Shown here: positions 1-9,540 of the stretch, in pieces
Layout: every line of letters starts with the position of its first letter
How positions within the stretch are numbered: position 1 is the stretch's first letter
Source: Mucilaginibacter saanensis
GTDB taxonomy: Bacteria; Bacteroidota; Bacteroidia; Sphingobacteriales; Sphingobacteriaceae
Assembly: GCF_014200575.1 (NCBI RefSeq)
Contig: NZ_JACHBZ010000006.1
Span: 186,001 to 250,000 of the forward strand
Reading direction: 5' to 3'
DNA length: 64,000 nt
Made by a program: the position numbers and the translations under genes
Notes under the pieces: model-generated
What the model was told of the DNA's origin: nothing
Seen by the model: only the letters and a program-made list of their open reading frames with translations
Databases searched by the model: none

Positions 1-1
1 C

Positions 2-586
2 GTGCTGGTTTATCAGGAAACCTACCATGAGGACGATTATAAAAAACATCACCCCAAAGGAAAAAAATCAAATTTTCAATACCGTTTGGAAACCCCCGAC
101 AGGCTTGGCCAGGCGGGAATCCATAAAATGGGGTTGGGGGTGCTGATTGGCCTGGAGGATTGGCGTACGGATTGCTTTTTTACTGCCCTGCATCTTAATT
201 ACCTTGAAAAACGATACTGGCAAAGCAAGTACAGCCTTTCCTTTCCACGCCTGCGCCCTTTTAGCGGTGGCCTGGAACCCAAAGTTGAAATGAACGACCG
301 CGAACTGGTACAACTCATTTGCGCATACCGTTTGTTTAATGAGGAAGTAGAATTGTCAATTTCCACCCGTGAGTCACCCAATTTCAGGAACAACATTATC
401 AAACTGGGCATTACCTCCATCAGCGCGGGATCAAAAACAAACCCGGGTGGTTATGCAGTGGAGCCGGCATCATTGGAGCAGTTTGAAATATCAGATGAAC
501 GCAGTCCGCGGGAAATAGCCAAAGTGATTAGCGCCCAGGGTTACGAACCGGTGTGGAAAGATTGGGATAATTGTTTGGCTACTTGA
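2..586 (+). CDS. thiH: 2-iminoacetate synthase ThiH, C-terminal part
   Basis: This is the last 194 residues of a radical-SAM tyrosine lyase, which makes dehydroglycine for the thiazole ring of thiamine. The reading frame is open at the left edge, so the start and the radical-SAM CxxxCxxC cluster lie outside the window. Family-typical blocks are visible: QETYHEDDYKKHHPKGKKS, YRLETPDRLGQAGIHKMGLG, LIGLEDWRTD and SFPRLRPFSGG. The stop lies 9 bp before the thiF-like gene, and thiD follows, so this is the 3' part of a thi operon. The identification rests on sequence recognition and is secure. Confidence 0.93.
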   Translation: MLVYQETYHEDDYKKHHPKGKKSNFQYRLETPDRLGQAGIHKMGLGVLIGLEDWRTDCFFTALHLNYLEKRYWQSKYSLSFPRLRPFSGGLEPKVEMNDRELVQLICAYRLFNEEVELSISTRESPNFRNNIIKLGITSISAGSKTNPGGYAVEPASLEQFEISDERSPREIAKVISAQGYEPVWKDWDNCLAT

Positions 587-595
587 TTTTTACAG

Positions 596-1648
596 ATGTT
601 TGAACGCGACGAGTTAAAACGATATAACCGGCAAATGATGCTGCCTGAATTAGGCTTGCACGGGCAGGAGCGCCTTAAAAAAGCCAAAGTGCTGATGATT
701 GGCGCAGGTGGTTTAGGTTGCCCCATTTTGCAATACCTGGCAGCTGCCGGAGTGGGCGTAATAGGTATTGTTGATGCGGATATTATAGATATCAGCAATC
801 TGCACAGGCAAATATTATACGGCATTACTGATATTGGTAAGCCTAAAGTTATGGTTGCCAAACAAAAATTGGGATGGCTTAACCCTTTTGTAATTATAAA
901 TGCCTATCAGGAAAGGTTAACCGCCAAAAATGCGCAGAAGCTGATGAGCAATTATGACCTGGTTATTGATGGTTCTGATAATTTTAGCACACGTTACCTG
1001 GTTAACGATACCTGTGTTGAACTGGGTAAACCGCTGGTGTTTGGTTCTATATTTAAGTTTGAAGGGCATGTGGCGGTATTCAACTATAAAAATGGCCCCA
1101 ATTACCGGGACGTATTTCGGGATACACCGGCTGATCATGAGGTGCCTAACTGTTCAGAAATTGGCGTAATTGGCGTTTTACCCGGAATGATCGGGACGTA
1201 CATGGCCAACGAGGCCATCAAGATCATCTGTGATATGGGGGAAATACTGTCATGTAAGTTTTTGACCATCAATGCGCTCAATAATAGCATGGGCATATTT
1301 AATGTGGCTAAACGGAAGAATAAATCAGCAGTATCAACAGCACTTAAAACAGTTGAAGCTGAAACTATTGTTGACGAGGTTAGCTTAGGAGAAGTAAATC
1401 AATGGCTGGAGCACACTCCCGATAAAATTTACCTGATTGATGTACGTGAAAGTTATGAATATGAGGATTATAATATAGGGGGAGTTAATATTCCCCTGTA
1501 TGAACTGGCAGAACAGGTAAACACCCTGCCGTTAAATAAAAAATTGGTGTTTTGCTGCCAAAGCGGACAAAGGAGTAAAATGGCTATTCAGTTGTTAAAA
1601 CCGGCTTATACAGGGGAAATGTACAGTGTGAAAAATGGCATCTTTTAA
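596..1648 (+). CDS. thiF: ThiF/MoeB-type adenylyltransferase fused to a rhodanese domain
   Basis: The predicted role is adenylation and sulfur loading of the carrier protein ThiS in thiazole synthesis. The N-terminal E1-like domain (about residues 1-250) has the nucleotide loop GAGGLGCP near residue 36 and the conserved Cys186 in [10 protein letters not shown], the place of the ThiF catalytic or acyl-disulfide cysteine. A rhodanese domain (about 262-350) ends with the active-site loop CQSGQRS, Cys321. The two CxxC pairs that bind structural zinc in MoeB and many ThiF proteins are absent: the first reads YRDV and the second has no cysteines. It sits between thiH and thiD with gaps of 9 and 3 bp. 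A molybdopterin role (MoeB/MoeZ) is possible by fold, but the operon favours thiamine. Confidence 0.87.
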   Translation: MFERDELKRYNRQMMLPELGLHGQERLKKAKVLMIGAGGLGCPILQYLAAAGVGVIGIVDADIIDISNLHRQILYGITDIGKPKVMVAKQKLGWLNPFVIINAYQERLTAKNAQKLMSNYDLVIDGSDNFSTRYLVNDTCVELGKPLVFGSIFKFEGHVAVFNYKNGPNYRDVFRDTPADHEVPNCSEIGVIGVLPGMIGTYMANEAIKIICDMGEILSCKFLTINALNNSMGIFNVAKRKNKSAVSTALKTVEAETIVDEVSLGEVNQWLEHTPDKIYLIDVRESYEYEDYNIGGVNIPLYELAEQVNTLPLNKKLVFCCQSGQRSKMAIQLLKPAYTGEMYSVKNGIF

Positions 1649-1651
1649 ATA

Positions 1652-2485
1652 ATGATCGAAAAATATAAGTACCACGCTGTGCTGAGTATAGCCGGTTCAG
1701 ACAGTGGCGGCGGAGCCGGGATACAGGCTGATCTTAAAACTTTTAGCGCTCTGGGTTGCTTTGGAACATCGGCTATTACTGCAGTCACCGTACAAAACAC
1801 AATGGGGGTAAAGGCCGTACATCACATTCCGCCAGTAATTGTTGCGCAACAGATAAGCACGGTTGTGGATGATATACAGCCACAGGCTATCAAAATAGGG
1901 CTGATACCTACCGAAGAAGTAGCAATAGCTGTTGCGGCTGTTTTAAAGTTATATCCCCATATACCCATAATTTTTGATCCTGTAATGGTATCAAGCAGCG
2001 GATACAAATTAATGGATGATGATACCATAGTTGCCATAAAAACAGCGCTTTTTCCGCTGGCTGCATTGGTAACACCTAATATAGACGAGGCTATGTTGAT
2101 AGCCTGTATACCTATTACAGGTGTGGAAGATATGAAGCAGGCGGCAATTGAAATTATTGAGCAAGGCTGCAACGCCGTACTGATAAAAGGCGGGCATCTG
2201 CAGGGAAATCAGCTTTGCGATGTGTATTTAGATAAAAACGGGATTTGCCGCCTGTTTGAATCTGTTGCCATTGAGAGTAACAACACGCATGGAACTGGTT
2301 GTACACTTTCATCGGCCATTGCTGCTTTTGTGGCGCTTGGCCATGATATGCGGACGGCTATTGAAAAAGCTAAGGCTTATGTTCATGAGGCCATTGAACA
2401 CGGTAAGGATGTAAAAACGGGGGAGGGGCATGGCCCCTTGAATCATTTCTTTAATCCTCAAAAGATGATTAAATATTCGCGATAG
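1652..2485 (+). CDS. thiD: Hydroxymethylpyrimidine/phosphomethylpyrimidine kinase
   Basis: This cytoplasmic ribokinase-fold enzyme phosphorylates HMP and then HMP-P to HMP-PP for thiamine synthesis. The 277-residue protein has the normal family length. Diagnostic blocks are [20 protein letters not shown] at the N-terminus, [26 protein letters not shown], and the catalytic region [17 protein letters not shown], which holds the anion hole and general-base Asp/Cys loop of the superfamily. It follows the thiF-like gene by 3 bp and is the last gene of the visible operon. The 142 bp after it contain a short inverted repeat (atatcg/cgatat) but no clear terminator. Confidence 0.95.
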   Translation: MIEKYKYHAVLSIAGSDSGGGAGIQADLKTFSALGCFGTSAITAVTVQNTMGVKAVHHIPPVIVAQQISTVVDDIQPQAIKIGLIPTEEVAIAVAAVLKLYPHIPIIFDPVMVSSSGYKLMDDDTIVAIKTALFPLAALVTPNIDEAMLIACIPITGVEDMKQAAIEIIEQGCNAVLIKGGHLQGNQLCDVYLDKNGICRLFESVAIESNNTHGTGCTLSSAIAAFVALGHDMRTAIEKAKAYVHEAIEHGKDVKTGEGHGPLNHFFNPQKMIKYSR

Positions 2486-2627
2486 TATATCGGTAAATGT
2501 CGATATGGTTTATTCAGCGTCATATAAATATGGCGATCCGCGAGTTCCGTTACATAAGTCTTAAATTTGAATAACAGGCAATAAGTAGCTGTAAATTACT
2601 ATTTGTCGGTATTATAGAATTTAAACA

Positions 2628-3662
2628 ATGGATATTCAACAATCAAAGAAAATAGCATATTCGGTTTTAGACCTGGCAAGTGTAAAGGAAGGCCAGACCC
2701 CGGCAAACACTTTTGCCAACAGCCTTGAGCTGGCCAAACAGGTAGAAAAACTGGGTTACACCCGTTACTGGTTTGCCGAGCATCATAATATGATCAATGT
2801 AGCCAGTTCGGCAACAGCTGTGCTTATTGGGCACATAGCTGGCGGAACATCAACCATCAGGGTTGGCTCTGGCGGTATTATGCTGCCTAATCACGCGCCA
2901 CTGATAGTGGCTGAGCAGTTTGGAACTTTGGCTTCATTATACCCCGGACGCATTGACCTGGGACTGGGCAGGGCCCCCGGTACTGATCAACTTACGGCAA
3001 TGGCTATCAGGGGAGCTAACATGAGCGTGCCACATAACTTTCCGAAGGATATTCAAAAACTTCAAAACTTTTTTTCTGATGATAACTGGGACAGCAAGGT
3101 AAGAGCCATCCCCGGCGAGGGCTTGGATATACCTATCTGGATATTAGGCTCCAGTACTGATAGTGCAAGGGTTGCAGCAGCTATGGGCTTGCCTTATGCC
3201 TTCGCCAGTCATTTTGCACCGGCTTATTTTATGGAGGCCATCAGCATTTACCGTCAAAATTTTCAACCCTCAGAGCATTTGGATGAACCTTATGTGATGG
3301 CCTGCGTAAATGTGGTTGCGGCAGACACCGTGACCGAGGCTACGCGTTTGGCAACATCGTTACAGCAGTTCTTTCTGGGTGTGGTTACCGGCAGGCGTAA
3401 ATTATTACAACCACCTGTTGACAAGATGGACAACCTCTGGAATATCTACGAGCAGGAAGCCGTAAACCAGATGCTGGCATACCTGTTTACCGGCGATCGC
3501 GAAAAGATAAAAAAAGATATACAGGATTTCGCTGCCAAAACACAGGTTGACGAAATCATGGTTACCTCACATATCTATGATCAAAATGCAAGGACACATT
3601 CGTACGAGATATTTTCAGAAGTGCTTAAGGAAATAGCACCATCTGCCATAGCTGCACATTGA
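2628..3662 (+). CDS. LLM-class flavin-dependent oxidoreductase (luciferase-like)
   Basis: This 344-residue TIM-barrel protein of the bacterial-luciferase superfamily probably oxidises an unknown substrate with FMNH2 or F420-like chemistry. Typical blocks are YSVLDLASVKEGQTPANTF near the start, GYTRYWFAEHHN, VGSGGIMLPNHAPLIVAEQF and LYPGRIDLGLGRAPGTDQ. These match the MsnO8-like subgroup that is common in Bacteroidota. It has no signal peptide. It is a single gene behind the thi operon and ends in a strong terminator. The physiological substrate cannot be told from sequence. Confidence 0.85.
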   Translation: MDIQQSKKIAYSVLDLASVKEGQTPANTFANSLELAKQVEKLGYTRYWFAEHHNMINVASSATAVLIGHIAGGTSTIRVGSGGIMLPNHAPLIVAEQFGTLASLYPGRIDLGLGRAPGTDQLTAMAIRGANMSVPHNFPKDIQKLQNFFSDDNWDSKVRAIPGEGLDIPIWILGSSTDSARVAAAMGLPYAFASHFAPAYFMEAISIYRQNFQPSEHLDEPYVMACVNVVAADTVTEATRLATSLQQFFLGVVTGRRKLLQPPVDKMDNLWNIYEQEAVNQMLAYLFTGDREKIKKDIQDFAAKTQVDEIMVTSHIYDQNARTHSYEIFSEVLKEIAPSAIAAH

Positions 3663-3680
3663 TCATTAATTGATCAATAA

Positions 3681-3718
3681 AAAAGCGCCCTCGAATAATT
3701 GTTTGAGGGCGCTTTTTT
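3681..3718 (+). terminator. Rho-independent terminator after the LLM gene
   Basis: A perfect 12-bp stem (3681-3692 aaaagcgccctc with 3705-3716 gagggcgctttt) has a 12-nt loop and runs into a T tract. It lies 18 bp after the stop codon. Confidence 0.9.
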
Positions 3719-3905
3719 GTATTTAATAATAGAAAATGAGTGCACTACAAATTTTATTGGTTTATCAGAATTAAGCTGTAAACGAGCCATAAACCCTGCT
3801 TTTTTACCACTACAATACCTCTACTCAGACATAATTTTGATGATTTGCGCTGTGATATCAGAATTAACTATATATATTTAGAAACCAATTAATTTAAACT
3901 GAAAA

Positions 3906-4484
3906 GTGCATACGATTATTAATAGCAATCATATTCAACAATTGATTGCAGGCAATGAGTCTGCTTTTGATACTATTTATGAAGCCTATGGCGGCAAGGT
4001 TTACAGGCTGGCTTTCAGGTTTTTAAAGGATAAAGAACAAAGCGAAGAGGTTGTTCAGGAATGCTTTATAAACCTTTGGATGAGCCGGCAAAAACTGAAC
4101 TCGGAAGGAGACATGTGGTTGTATTTATATGTAATTGCCAAAAGATTATCGCTCAATATGCTTAGGCAAATATGCCAGTCAAGAGAGTTAAGCAATAAAT
4201 TAGTCAACCACATTACTACGGCGCATAATAATACCGAAGAGGATTTACTGGCGCATGATCTGGAACAATTTGCAGAAAAAATTATCAATAAACTGCCCAA
4301 GCAACAACAGCTTATTTTTAGGTTAAGCCGCGTGGAGCATCTCTCGCACAAAGAAATAGCCGACCAATTGCAAATTTCGCCCAATACGGTAAAAAACCAC
4401 ATGGTAGAGGCTTTAAAAACGCTGAAAGCCCATCTCCAATATTCTGATCTGATCTATTTTCTGGCCTTATTTTTCTGGATGTAA
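3906..4484 (+). CDS. ECF RNA polymerase sigma factor
   Basis: This 192-residue sigma-70 family protein is of the ECF type that drives SusC/SusD loci in Bacteroidota. Region 2 covers about residues 20-85 (AFDTIYEAYGGKVYRLAFRF, VVQECFINLW). Region 4 covers about 125-175, with the helix-turn-helix LSHKEIADQLQISPNTVKNH at 146-165. The C-terminus is a short hydrophobic tail (LIYFLALFFWM). The chosen start is a GTG at 3906; no ATG gives a complete region 2. The FecR anti-sigma gene follows after 88 bp, then a SusC with STN domain, which is the standard trans-envelope signalling arrangement. It probably transcribes the downstream susCD genes and is released when the receptor is occupied. Confidence 0.92.
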   Translation: MHTIINSNHIQQLIAGNESAFDTIYEAYGGKVYRLAFRFLKDKEQSEEVVQECFINLWMSRQKLNSEGDMWLYLYVIAKRLSLNMLRQICQSRELSNKLVNHITTAHNNTEEDLLAHDLEQFAEKIINKLPKQQQLIFRLSRVEHLSHKEIADQLQISPNTVKNHMVEALKTLKAHLQYSDLIYFLALFFWM

Positions 4485-4572
4485 AAAAAATTACTTTTCA
4501 ACTAGTCCTGTCATGTACTTGGTGTGTTCTCTACACAACTAACCCCATCCTGGGGTATTATAAACCAATAAC

Positions 4573-5778
4573 ATGAATAACGACAGGCTTAAGTATTTAC
4601 TGTGGCAATATTTTAATGATACTATAAGCAATGCTGATTGTGTTGAGCTATTGAATTATTTGGGAACTAATAATCCCGATGAAGTAGCTGAGCTTATTGA
4701 TGAGGAAATGCTTAAGCTTGAGGAGGAGTCGAAGATTGATGGTTTTCAGGGAAAAAATATACTGGAGCGCATTAAGGCCGATTCAAGGTTTATCAATACC
4801 CAGGCCGGACCTGAAAAACATCAGACAAAAATAATCAGTTTGTTCCGCAACTGGCGAAATGTTGCGGCCTTGCTTATTTTTCTTAGTGCTGTTAGCTTTT
4901 ATTTTTTATCAGATAAAAAGAAACAATCTGAAAACCAGCAAAGCGCAGCCAATGCCCAAATTGTACCGGGGAGTAATAAGGCAACATTAACTCTGGCCAA
5001 TGGTAAAGTTATTGTGCTTGACAGCGTTGCCAATGGCGTGTGTGCAAAATCGGGCAGAACCGTGGTTGATAAAACCCCCAAAGGCGAACTCATTTACCGC
5101 ACTTTGGCCGATAGCGGCAATTCAAATGTCAATGCTGCTGTTGTATACAACACACTGTCAACACCAAGAGGAGGACAGTACCAGGTAAAACTTCCTGATG
5201 GTACCAATGTATGGTTAAACTCATCATCATCATTAAGTTACCCTGTAGAGTTTAAAGGTAACGAGCGCCGTGTAAAACTTACCGGCGAGGCCTATTTTGA
5301 AGTGGCCAAAAATAAAGAGAAGCCTTTTTATGTAAGCGCTGATAATGCCGAGATAAAAGTTTTGGGCACACATTTTAACATCGCCGCTTATAATGACGAT
5401 GATGAATTGACCACCACTTTACTCGAAGGCGCAGTTCAAGTAAATAAAAACAGCAAGCAGGCTTTTTTGAAACCCGGTCAGCAGGCGGTTATAAAAAACA
5501 GTGCCGATTTTATAGCAGTATCAGAAGCTGAAGTAAACAGCGCCATGGCCTGGAAAAACGGCTATTTTGTATTTGATGATGATAACCTGGTTACCATTAT
5601 GAAAAAAGTATCGCGCTGGTATGATGTGGATATAGAGTATCAGCATCATTTTGAAAATCAACGCTTTGGCGGCACTTTCTACAGGTCAAAAAACATCACC
5701 GAATTACTACATAATCTTGAAAAAATAGGAAAAGTTCACTTTAAAGTTACAGGAAGGAGGATTACGGTTATGGAATAA
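4573..5778 (+). CDS. FecR-family anti-sigma factor
   Basis: This 401-residue inner-membrane protein is predicted to hold the neighbouring sigma factor and to sense the STN domain of SusC. A cytoplasmic N-terminal part (1-94) is followed by one membrane segment near 95-112 (VAALLIFLSAVSFYFLSD). A periplasmic FecR domain follows, with the family blocks YNTLSTPRGGQYQVKLPDGT, VWLNSSSSLSYP and LTGEAYFEVAKNKEKPFYV. A C-terminal DUF4974-type domain (about 330-401) contains FVFDDDNLVTIMKKVSRWYD and VDIEYQ. Gene order and domains agree with sigma/anti-sigma/SusC signalling. Confidence 0.92.
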   Translation: MNNDRLKYLLWQYFNDTISNADCVELLNYLGTNNPDEVAELIDEEMLKLEEESKIDGFQGKNILERIKADSRFINTQAGPEKHQTKIISLFRNWRNVAALLIFLSAVSFYFLSDKKKQSENQQSAANAQIVPGSNKATLTLANGKVIVLDSVANGVCAKSGRTVVDKTPKGELIYRTLADSGNSNVNAAVVYNTLSTPRGGQYQVKLPDGTNVWLNSSSSLSYPVEFKGNERRVKLTGEAYFEVAKNKEKPFYVSADNAEIKVLGTHFNIAAYNDDDELTTTLLEGAVQVNKNSKQAFLKPGQQAVIKNSADFIAVSEAEVNSAMAWKNGYFVFDDDNLVTIMKKVSRWYDVDIEYQHHFENQRFGGTFYRSKNITELLHNLEKIGKVHFKVTGRRITVME

Positions 5779-5805
5779 GTTTACACTCTCATTTCTCTAC
5801 CGTTA

Positions 5806-5878
5806 ATTATCTGTAAAGTAACCAGGAGCGTTTCGGACCGCTCCTGGTGCCAGTCATATTCTGACTTTGGCAGATAAT
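5806..5878 (+). promoter_or_regulatory. Nested stem structure between fecR and susC
   Basis: An outer stem attatctg (5806-5813) pairs with cagataat (5871-5878). A second stem aaagt (5815-5819) pairs with acttt (5864-5868). An inner perfect 10-bp hairpin has arms accaggagcg (5821-5830) and cgctcctggt (5839-5848). No T tract follows. It may be an attenuator, a processing site, or a terminator that sets the ratio between the regulatory genes and the transporter genes. Confidence 0.55.
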
Positions 5879-5928
5879 GAAATTAATTGCAGCGAATTCA
5901 ACCACTTAATTAATAAACTGACATTCAA

Positions 5929-8900
5929 ATGTATAAAATTTTTACTGCATTTACTTGCGGCAAGCAACGCGGGCGCCTATATAAACCAGTGCTTATCATG
6001 AAACTAACCCTTATTTTGCTAACGGCCACCTTTTTACAGGTAACTGCTGCAACTTATGCACAAAAGGTTACATTAAAAGCTAAAAAAGGCAATCTGAAGC
6101 AGGTGTTTGAGCAAATACAAAATCAAACAGGTTATGACTTTTTATATAACTCAGATGATTTAAAGATTGCCGGGCCGGTAACGCTTAAGTTAGACAATGT
6201 TACCATAAGCCAGGCAATGGATGCCTGCCTTAACAGCCAGCCTTTAACGTATTCTATTGAGAATAAAACCATTCTCATCAAAAAAAGGATACCAAGCTTT
6301 AGCGATAATGTAATTATTCAAAAAAAGATCACCGGAAAAGTTACCGATAGTAAAGGTGTGCCCTTACCCAGCGTAACCGTAAAAGAAAAAGGAACAAGCA
6401 ACGCGGTAATAACCGATAACAACGGTAACTACACCATTAATGTTTCTGACGAAAATGCCACTTTGGTGTTTACTTTTATTGGTTTTATCAACAAAGAAGT
6501 ACCCTTAAATGGTAAACTACTACAAAACGTAACCCTTGAAGAGAGCTCACAGGGCCTTAATGAAGTTATAGTTGTAGGTTACGGTACTCAAAAGAAAGAG
6601 TCTGTAACCGGAGCCATCTCTACCATCGGTACCAAAGATCTGGTACAATCGCCGGTGGCTAACCTGAGCAATGCTTTGGCGGGCCGGTTATCGGGTTTAA
6701 CAGCCATACAAACTTCTGGTAAACCGGGTGATGACAACTCTACCTTATACATACGGGGAGTTGGAACCTACACCGGGGTAACCGCACCACTAATTATGGT
6801 TGACGGAATTGCCCGCGACAGTTACAATGACATTGACCCTAACGAAGTTGAAACCATCAGTATTTTAAAAGATGCCTCTGCTACAGCAGTTTATGGCGTT
6901 CGTGGCGCCAACGGCGTTATCCTGATCACTACTAAAAGAGGTAAAGTAGGCGCACCTAAGGTTAGCGGTACTGCCCAAACTGCTATATCGCAGTTTGCGA
7001 GTATGCCAAACTTTGTTAATTCATACCAGTATGCTTCTTTATTAAATGAGCAGAGTTATGAAAATTACTGGATACAACATGCTAAAGACCCTGACATTAC
7101 TTCCTGGGCTGATTTTGCTGCCAAAAGAGATGCAAACTGGGTAAAAGAAGCAACCATTTATTACTCGCCCGAGGATTTAAAGTATTATCAAAATGCGCAT
7201 ACGCCTTTGGTTAACGGTAAAGCCAATCCTTATTACGATCCTTATGGTCACCCTGATCAAGATTGGAAAAAGCAGATCTTTAACAAGTTTACCCCGCAAA
7301 CACAGTATAACGCCAATATTACCGGCGGAACCGAGTCTGTTAAGTACTTTGTTTCCTTAGGTTACTTAAGCCAGGGTGGTTTGTTTAATACCAGCTACAT
7401 GCCGTTTGGCGATGACATGCAGTTTAAAAAGAAGCGTTATAACCTGCGCTCGAACCTTGATTTTGATGTAAACAAAAATTTCAGGGTATCGGTTGATATT
7501 TCCACCCAGTTTGTCACTGTAAGTGGTATGGATAATGACGAGTATACGTGGGAAAAACGCATATTATGGTCGTCACCGCTAGGATCTCCGGGTATGATTG
7601 ATAATAAATTTGTGGTGCCTTTCAGTAATCAGAACGAACAACTGAACCCGTTGTATGCCATAGCCAACAGCAATAACTACAACATCAATACCAACAGTAC
7701 TTTAAATTCCTCCATCAAATTAACCCATAAACTTGATTTTATTACCGAAGGCCTGTCAGTAAATGCAAGAGGTGCTTATGACAGCTATTTTCAGGACAGA
7801 TCATACGGAAAATACACCCCATTGCTGTATGGTGTAAGACCAAATCCTAATGGCGATAAGTTGAACCCCATACTGGTTCAGTTAACTAATGATGTAGCCC
7901 CAATGCGGTCTACCGATTATTATACAGACAAATGGCGCAAGGTGTATGGCGAGTTCTCGGTAAATTATAACCATACATTTGCTAAAAAGCATGTGGTTAC
8001 CGGCTTGATACTGGCCAATGCCGAAAAACGGTACGATCCTAACTATGTACCTGATTTGCCGCATGCTTATGAAGGTGCAGCCGGAAGGGTAACTTATGGT
8101 TACGACAACCGTTACCTGGCCGAGTATGATATGGGCTATAACGGATCAGAAAACTTTCCAGAGGGTAAAAGGTTTGGTTTCCTGCCGGCCTATTCATTAG
8201 GCTGGATTGCCAGTAACGAGTCTTTCTTCCCTAAAAGTGATTATGTAACTTATGTTAAAATCAGGGGAAGCTTAGGTAAGGTAGGTAACGATGGTATATA
8301 TATACCGGGATCAAATCCTCCGCAACTGGCCCGTTATTTATACCTGCCCGATACCTGGCAGTATGGTGATGGATATACCTTTGGTACCCTGAATAACCGT
8401 AACACCATTACGGGAGCATCAGAAAATACATTGGGTAACCCCAATGTAACCTGGGAAACCGCTACCAAATCAAATATTGGTTTAGAGGCGCATTTCTTTA
8501 ACGAGCACCTTTCTGTTACTTATGATCACTTTAACGAGCATCGTAAAAACATTCTTTCCTACAAAGGGAGCGTACCGGCTATAGTAGCCGCTACTTTACC
8601 TCCTTATAATCTTGGTGAGGTAAAAAACTGGGGCGATGAGCTTGAAATTAGCTATAACAGCACACCGGGTAAATTTACCTGGTGGGTAAAAGGAAACGCC
8701 TCAACAAACAAAAACAAAATAATTTTTCAGGACGAAGCCATTGCGCCGGGTTTAGAGTACCAGGCAGCTACGGGCCGTCCTATCAATCAGCCGTTGCTTT
8801 TGCAGGCTAACGGGTTGTATACTTCATGGTCACAGCTATATAATATGGATGCCAATGGAAATCCAATCCTGTCAAGCCCGATAAGAGCGCTTGATAAAAA

Positions 8901-9525
8901 CGGAAAACCTTATGTAAATGCTTTAGGTCAGCCGGTTTTTCAAAAAGATCTTGGTTATGCCGGAGCCCCGCTGCAACCCGGCGAAGTGCGTTTGGTTGAC
9001 GTTAACGGCGATGGTGTTATCAATGAGAAAGATTACGTAAGAACCGGAAAAACAAACATTCCGGAACTTAGCTACGGCTTTTCGTTTGGCTTTAACTACA
9101 AGGGGTTTGACTTTTCGGCTTTATTGCAGGGAGTTGGCGGTGTTGCAAAATACGCTATGCAGGAACTGCACTTCAATAAACAGCAATCACTTTTTGATGT
9201 AGATGAAAACCGTTTTACCCAGGAGCGATATGACAATGGCGACAGGATTGATTTTCCGATAGCAGCTTATAACCAGGCCGCTGCCCAAAATACTTTTTTC
9301 CTTAAAAGTACATCCTATGTAAGGCTAAAAAACATGGAAATAGGCTATACGCTTAAACCAAGCTTTTTAAAAACAGTGGGAATCAAATCGGCCCGTTTTT
9401 ATGTGAACGGATATAACCTGTACACCTGGTCGCCTAACAAAATATGGGGCGATCCGGAAAATTTAGGTTACATCGGTTATCCGCTTACCCGCACATACAA
9501 CGTGGGTGTAAATGTTAATTTTTAA
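5929..9525 (+). CDS. susC: SusC/RagA TonB-dependent outer-membrane transporter with STN domain
   Basis: This 1198-residue outer-membrane porter takes up oligosaccharides using TonB energy. The signal sequence lies in residues 1-45 (MKLTLILLTATFLQVTAATY follows a basic leader typical for this lineage). The STN signalling domain is at about 48-105 (LKQVFEQIQNQTGYDFLYNS), the carboxypeptidase-regulatory-like beta-sandwich at about 135-205 (ITGKVTDSKGVPLPSVTVKE), the TonB-box-like EVIVVGYGTQ near 215, then the plug (LIMVDGIARDSYNDIDPNEV, GVRGANGVILITTKRG) and a large barrel. The STN domain and the upstream sigma/FecR pair show that it also signals. SusD follows after 15 bp. Confidence 0.95.
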   Translation: MYKIFTAFTCGKQRGRLYKPVLIMKLTLILLTATFLQVTAATYAQKVTLKAKKGNLKQVFEQIQNQTGYDFLYNSDDLKIAGPVTLKLDNVTISQAMDACLNSQPLTYSIENKTILIKKRIPSFSDNVIIQKKITGKVTDSKGVPLPSVTVKEKGTSNAVITDNNGNYTINVSDENATLVFTFIGFINKEVPLNGKLLQNVTLEESSQGLNEVIVVGYGTQKKESVTGAISTIGTKDLVQSPVANLSNALAGRLSGLTAIQTSGKPGDDNSTLYIRGVGTYTGVTAPLIMVDGIARDSYNDIDPNEVETISILKDASATAVYGVRGANGVILITTKRGKVGAPKVSGTAQTAISQFASMPNFVNSYQYASLLNEQSYENYWIQHAKDPDITSWADFAAKRDANWVKEATIYYSPEDLKYYQNAHTPLVNGKANPYYDPYGHPDQDWKKQIFNKFTPQTQYNANITGGTESVKYFVSLGYLSQGGLFNTSYMPFGDDMQFKKKRYNLRSNLDFDVNKNFRVSVDISTQFVTVSGMDNDEYTWEKRILWSSPLGSPGMIDNKFVVPFSNQNEQLNPLYAIANSNNYNINTNSTLNSSIKLTHKLDFITEGLSVNARGAYDSYFQDRSYGKYTPLLYGVRPNPNGDKLNPILVQLTNDVAPMRSTDYYTDKWRKVYGEFSVNYNHTFAKKHVVTGLILANAEKRYDPNYVPDLPHAYEGAAGRVTYGYDNRYLAEYDMGYNGSENFPEGKRFGFLPAYSLGWIASNESFFPKSDYVTYVKIRGSLGKVGNDGIYIPGSNPPQLARYLYLPDTWQYGDGYTFGTLNNRNTITGASENTLGNPNVTWETATKSNIGLEAHFFNEHLSVTYDHFNEHRKNILSYKGSVPAIVAATLPPYNLGEVKNWGDELEISYNSTPGKFTWWVKGNASTNKNKIIFQDEAIAPGLEYQAATGRPINQPLLLQANGLYTSWSQLYNMDANGNPILSSPIRALDKNGKPYVNALGQPVFQKDLGYAGAPLQPGEVRLVDVNGDGVINEKDYVRTGKTNIPELSYGFSFGFNYKGFDFSALLQGVGGVAKYAMQELHFNKQQSLFDVDENRFTQERYDNGDRIDFPIAAYNQAAAQNTFFLKSTSYVRLKNMEIGYTLKPSFLKTVGIKSARFYVNGYNLYTWSPNKIWGDPENLGYIGYPLTRTYNVGVNVNF

Positions 9526-9540
9526 TCAATTAATAGCTAA

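Noticed and set aside
1..600. TPP riboswitch for the thi operon
   Set aside because: The visible genes are the 3' end of the operon; a leader riboswitch would lie upstream of the window, and no THI-box-like sequence is present here.
3699..3881. 60-residue ORF after the LLM gene
   Set aside because: It begins inside the terminator hairpin and has no ribosome-binding context or homologous look.
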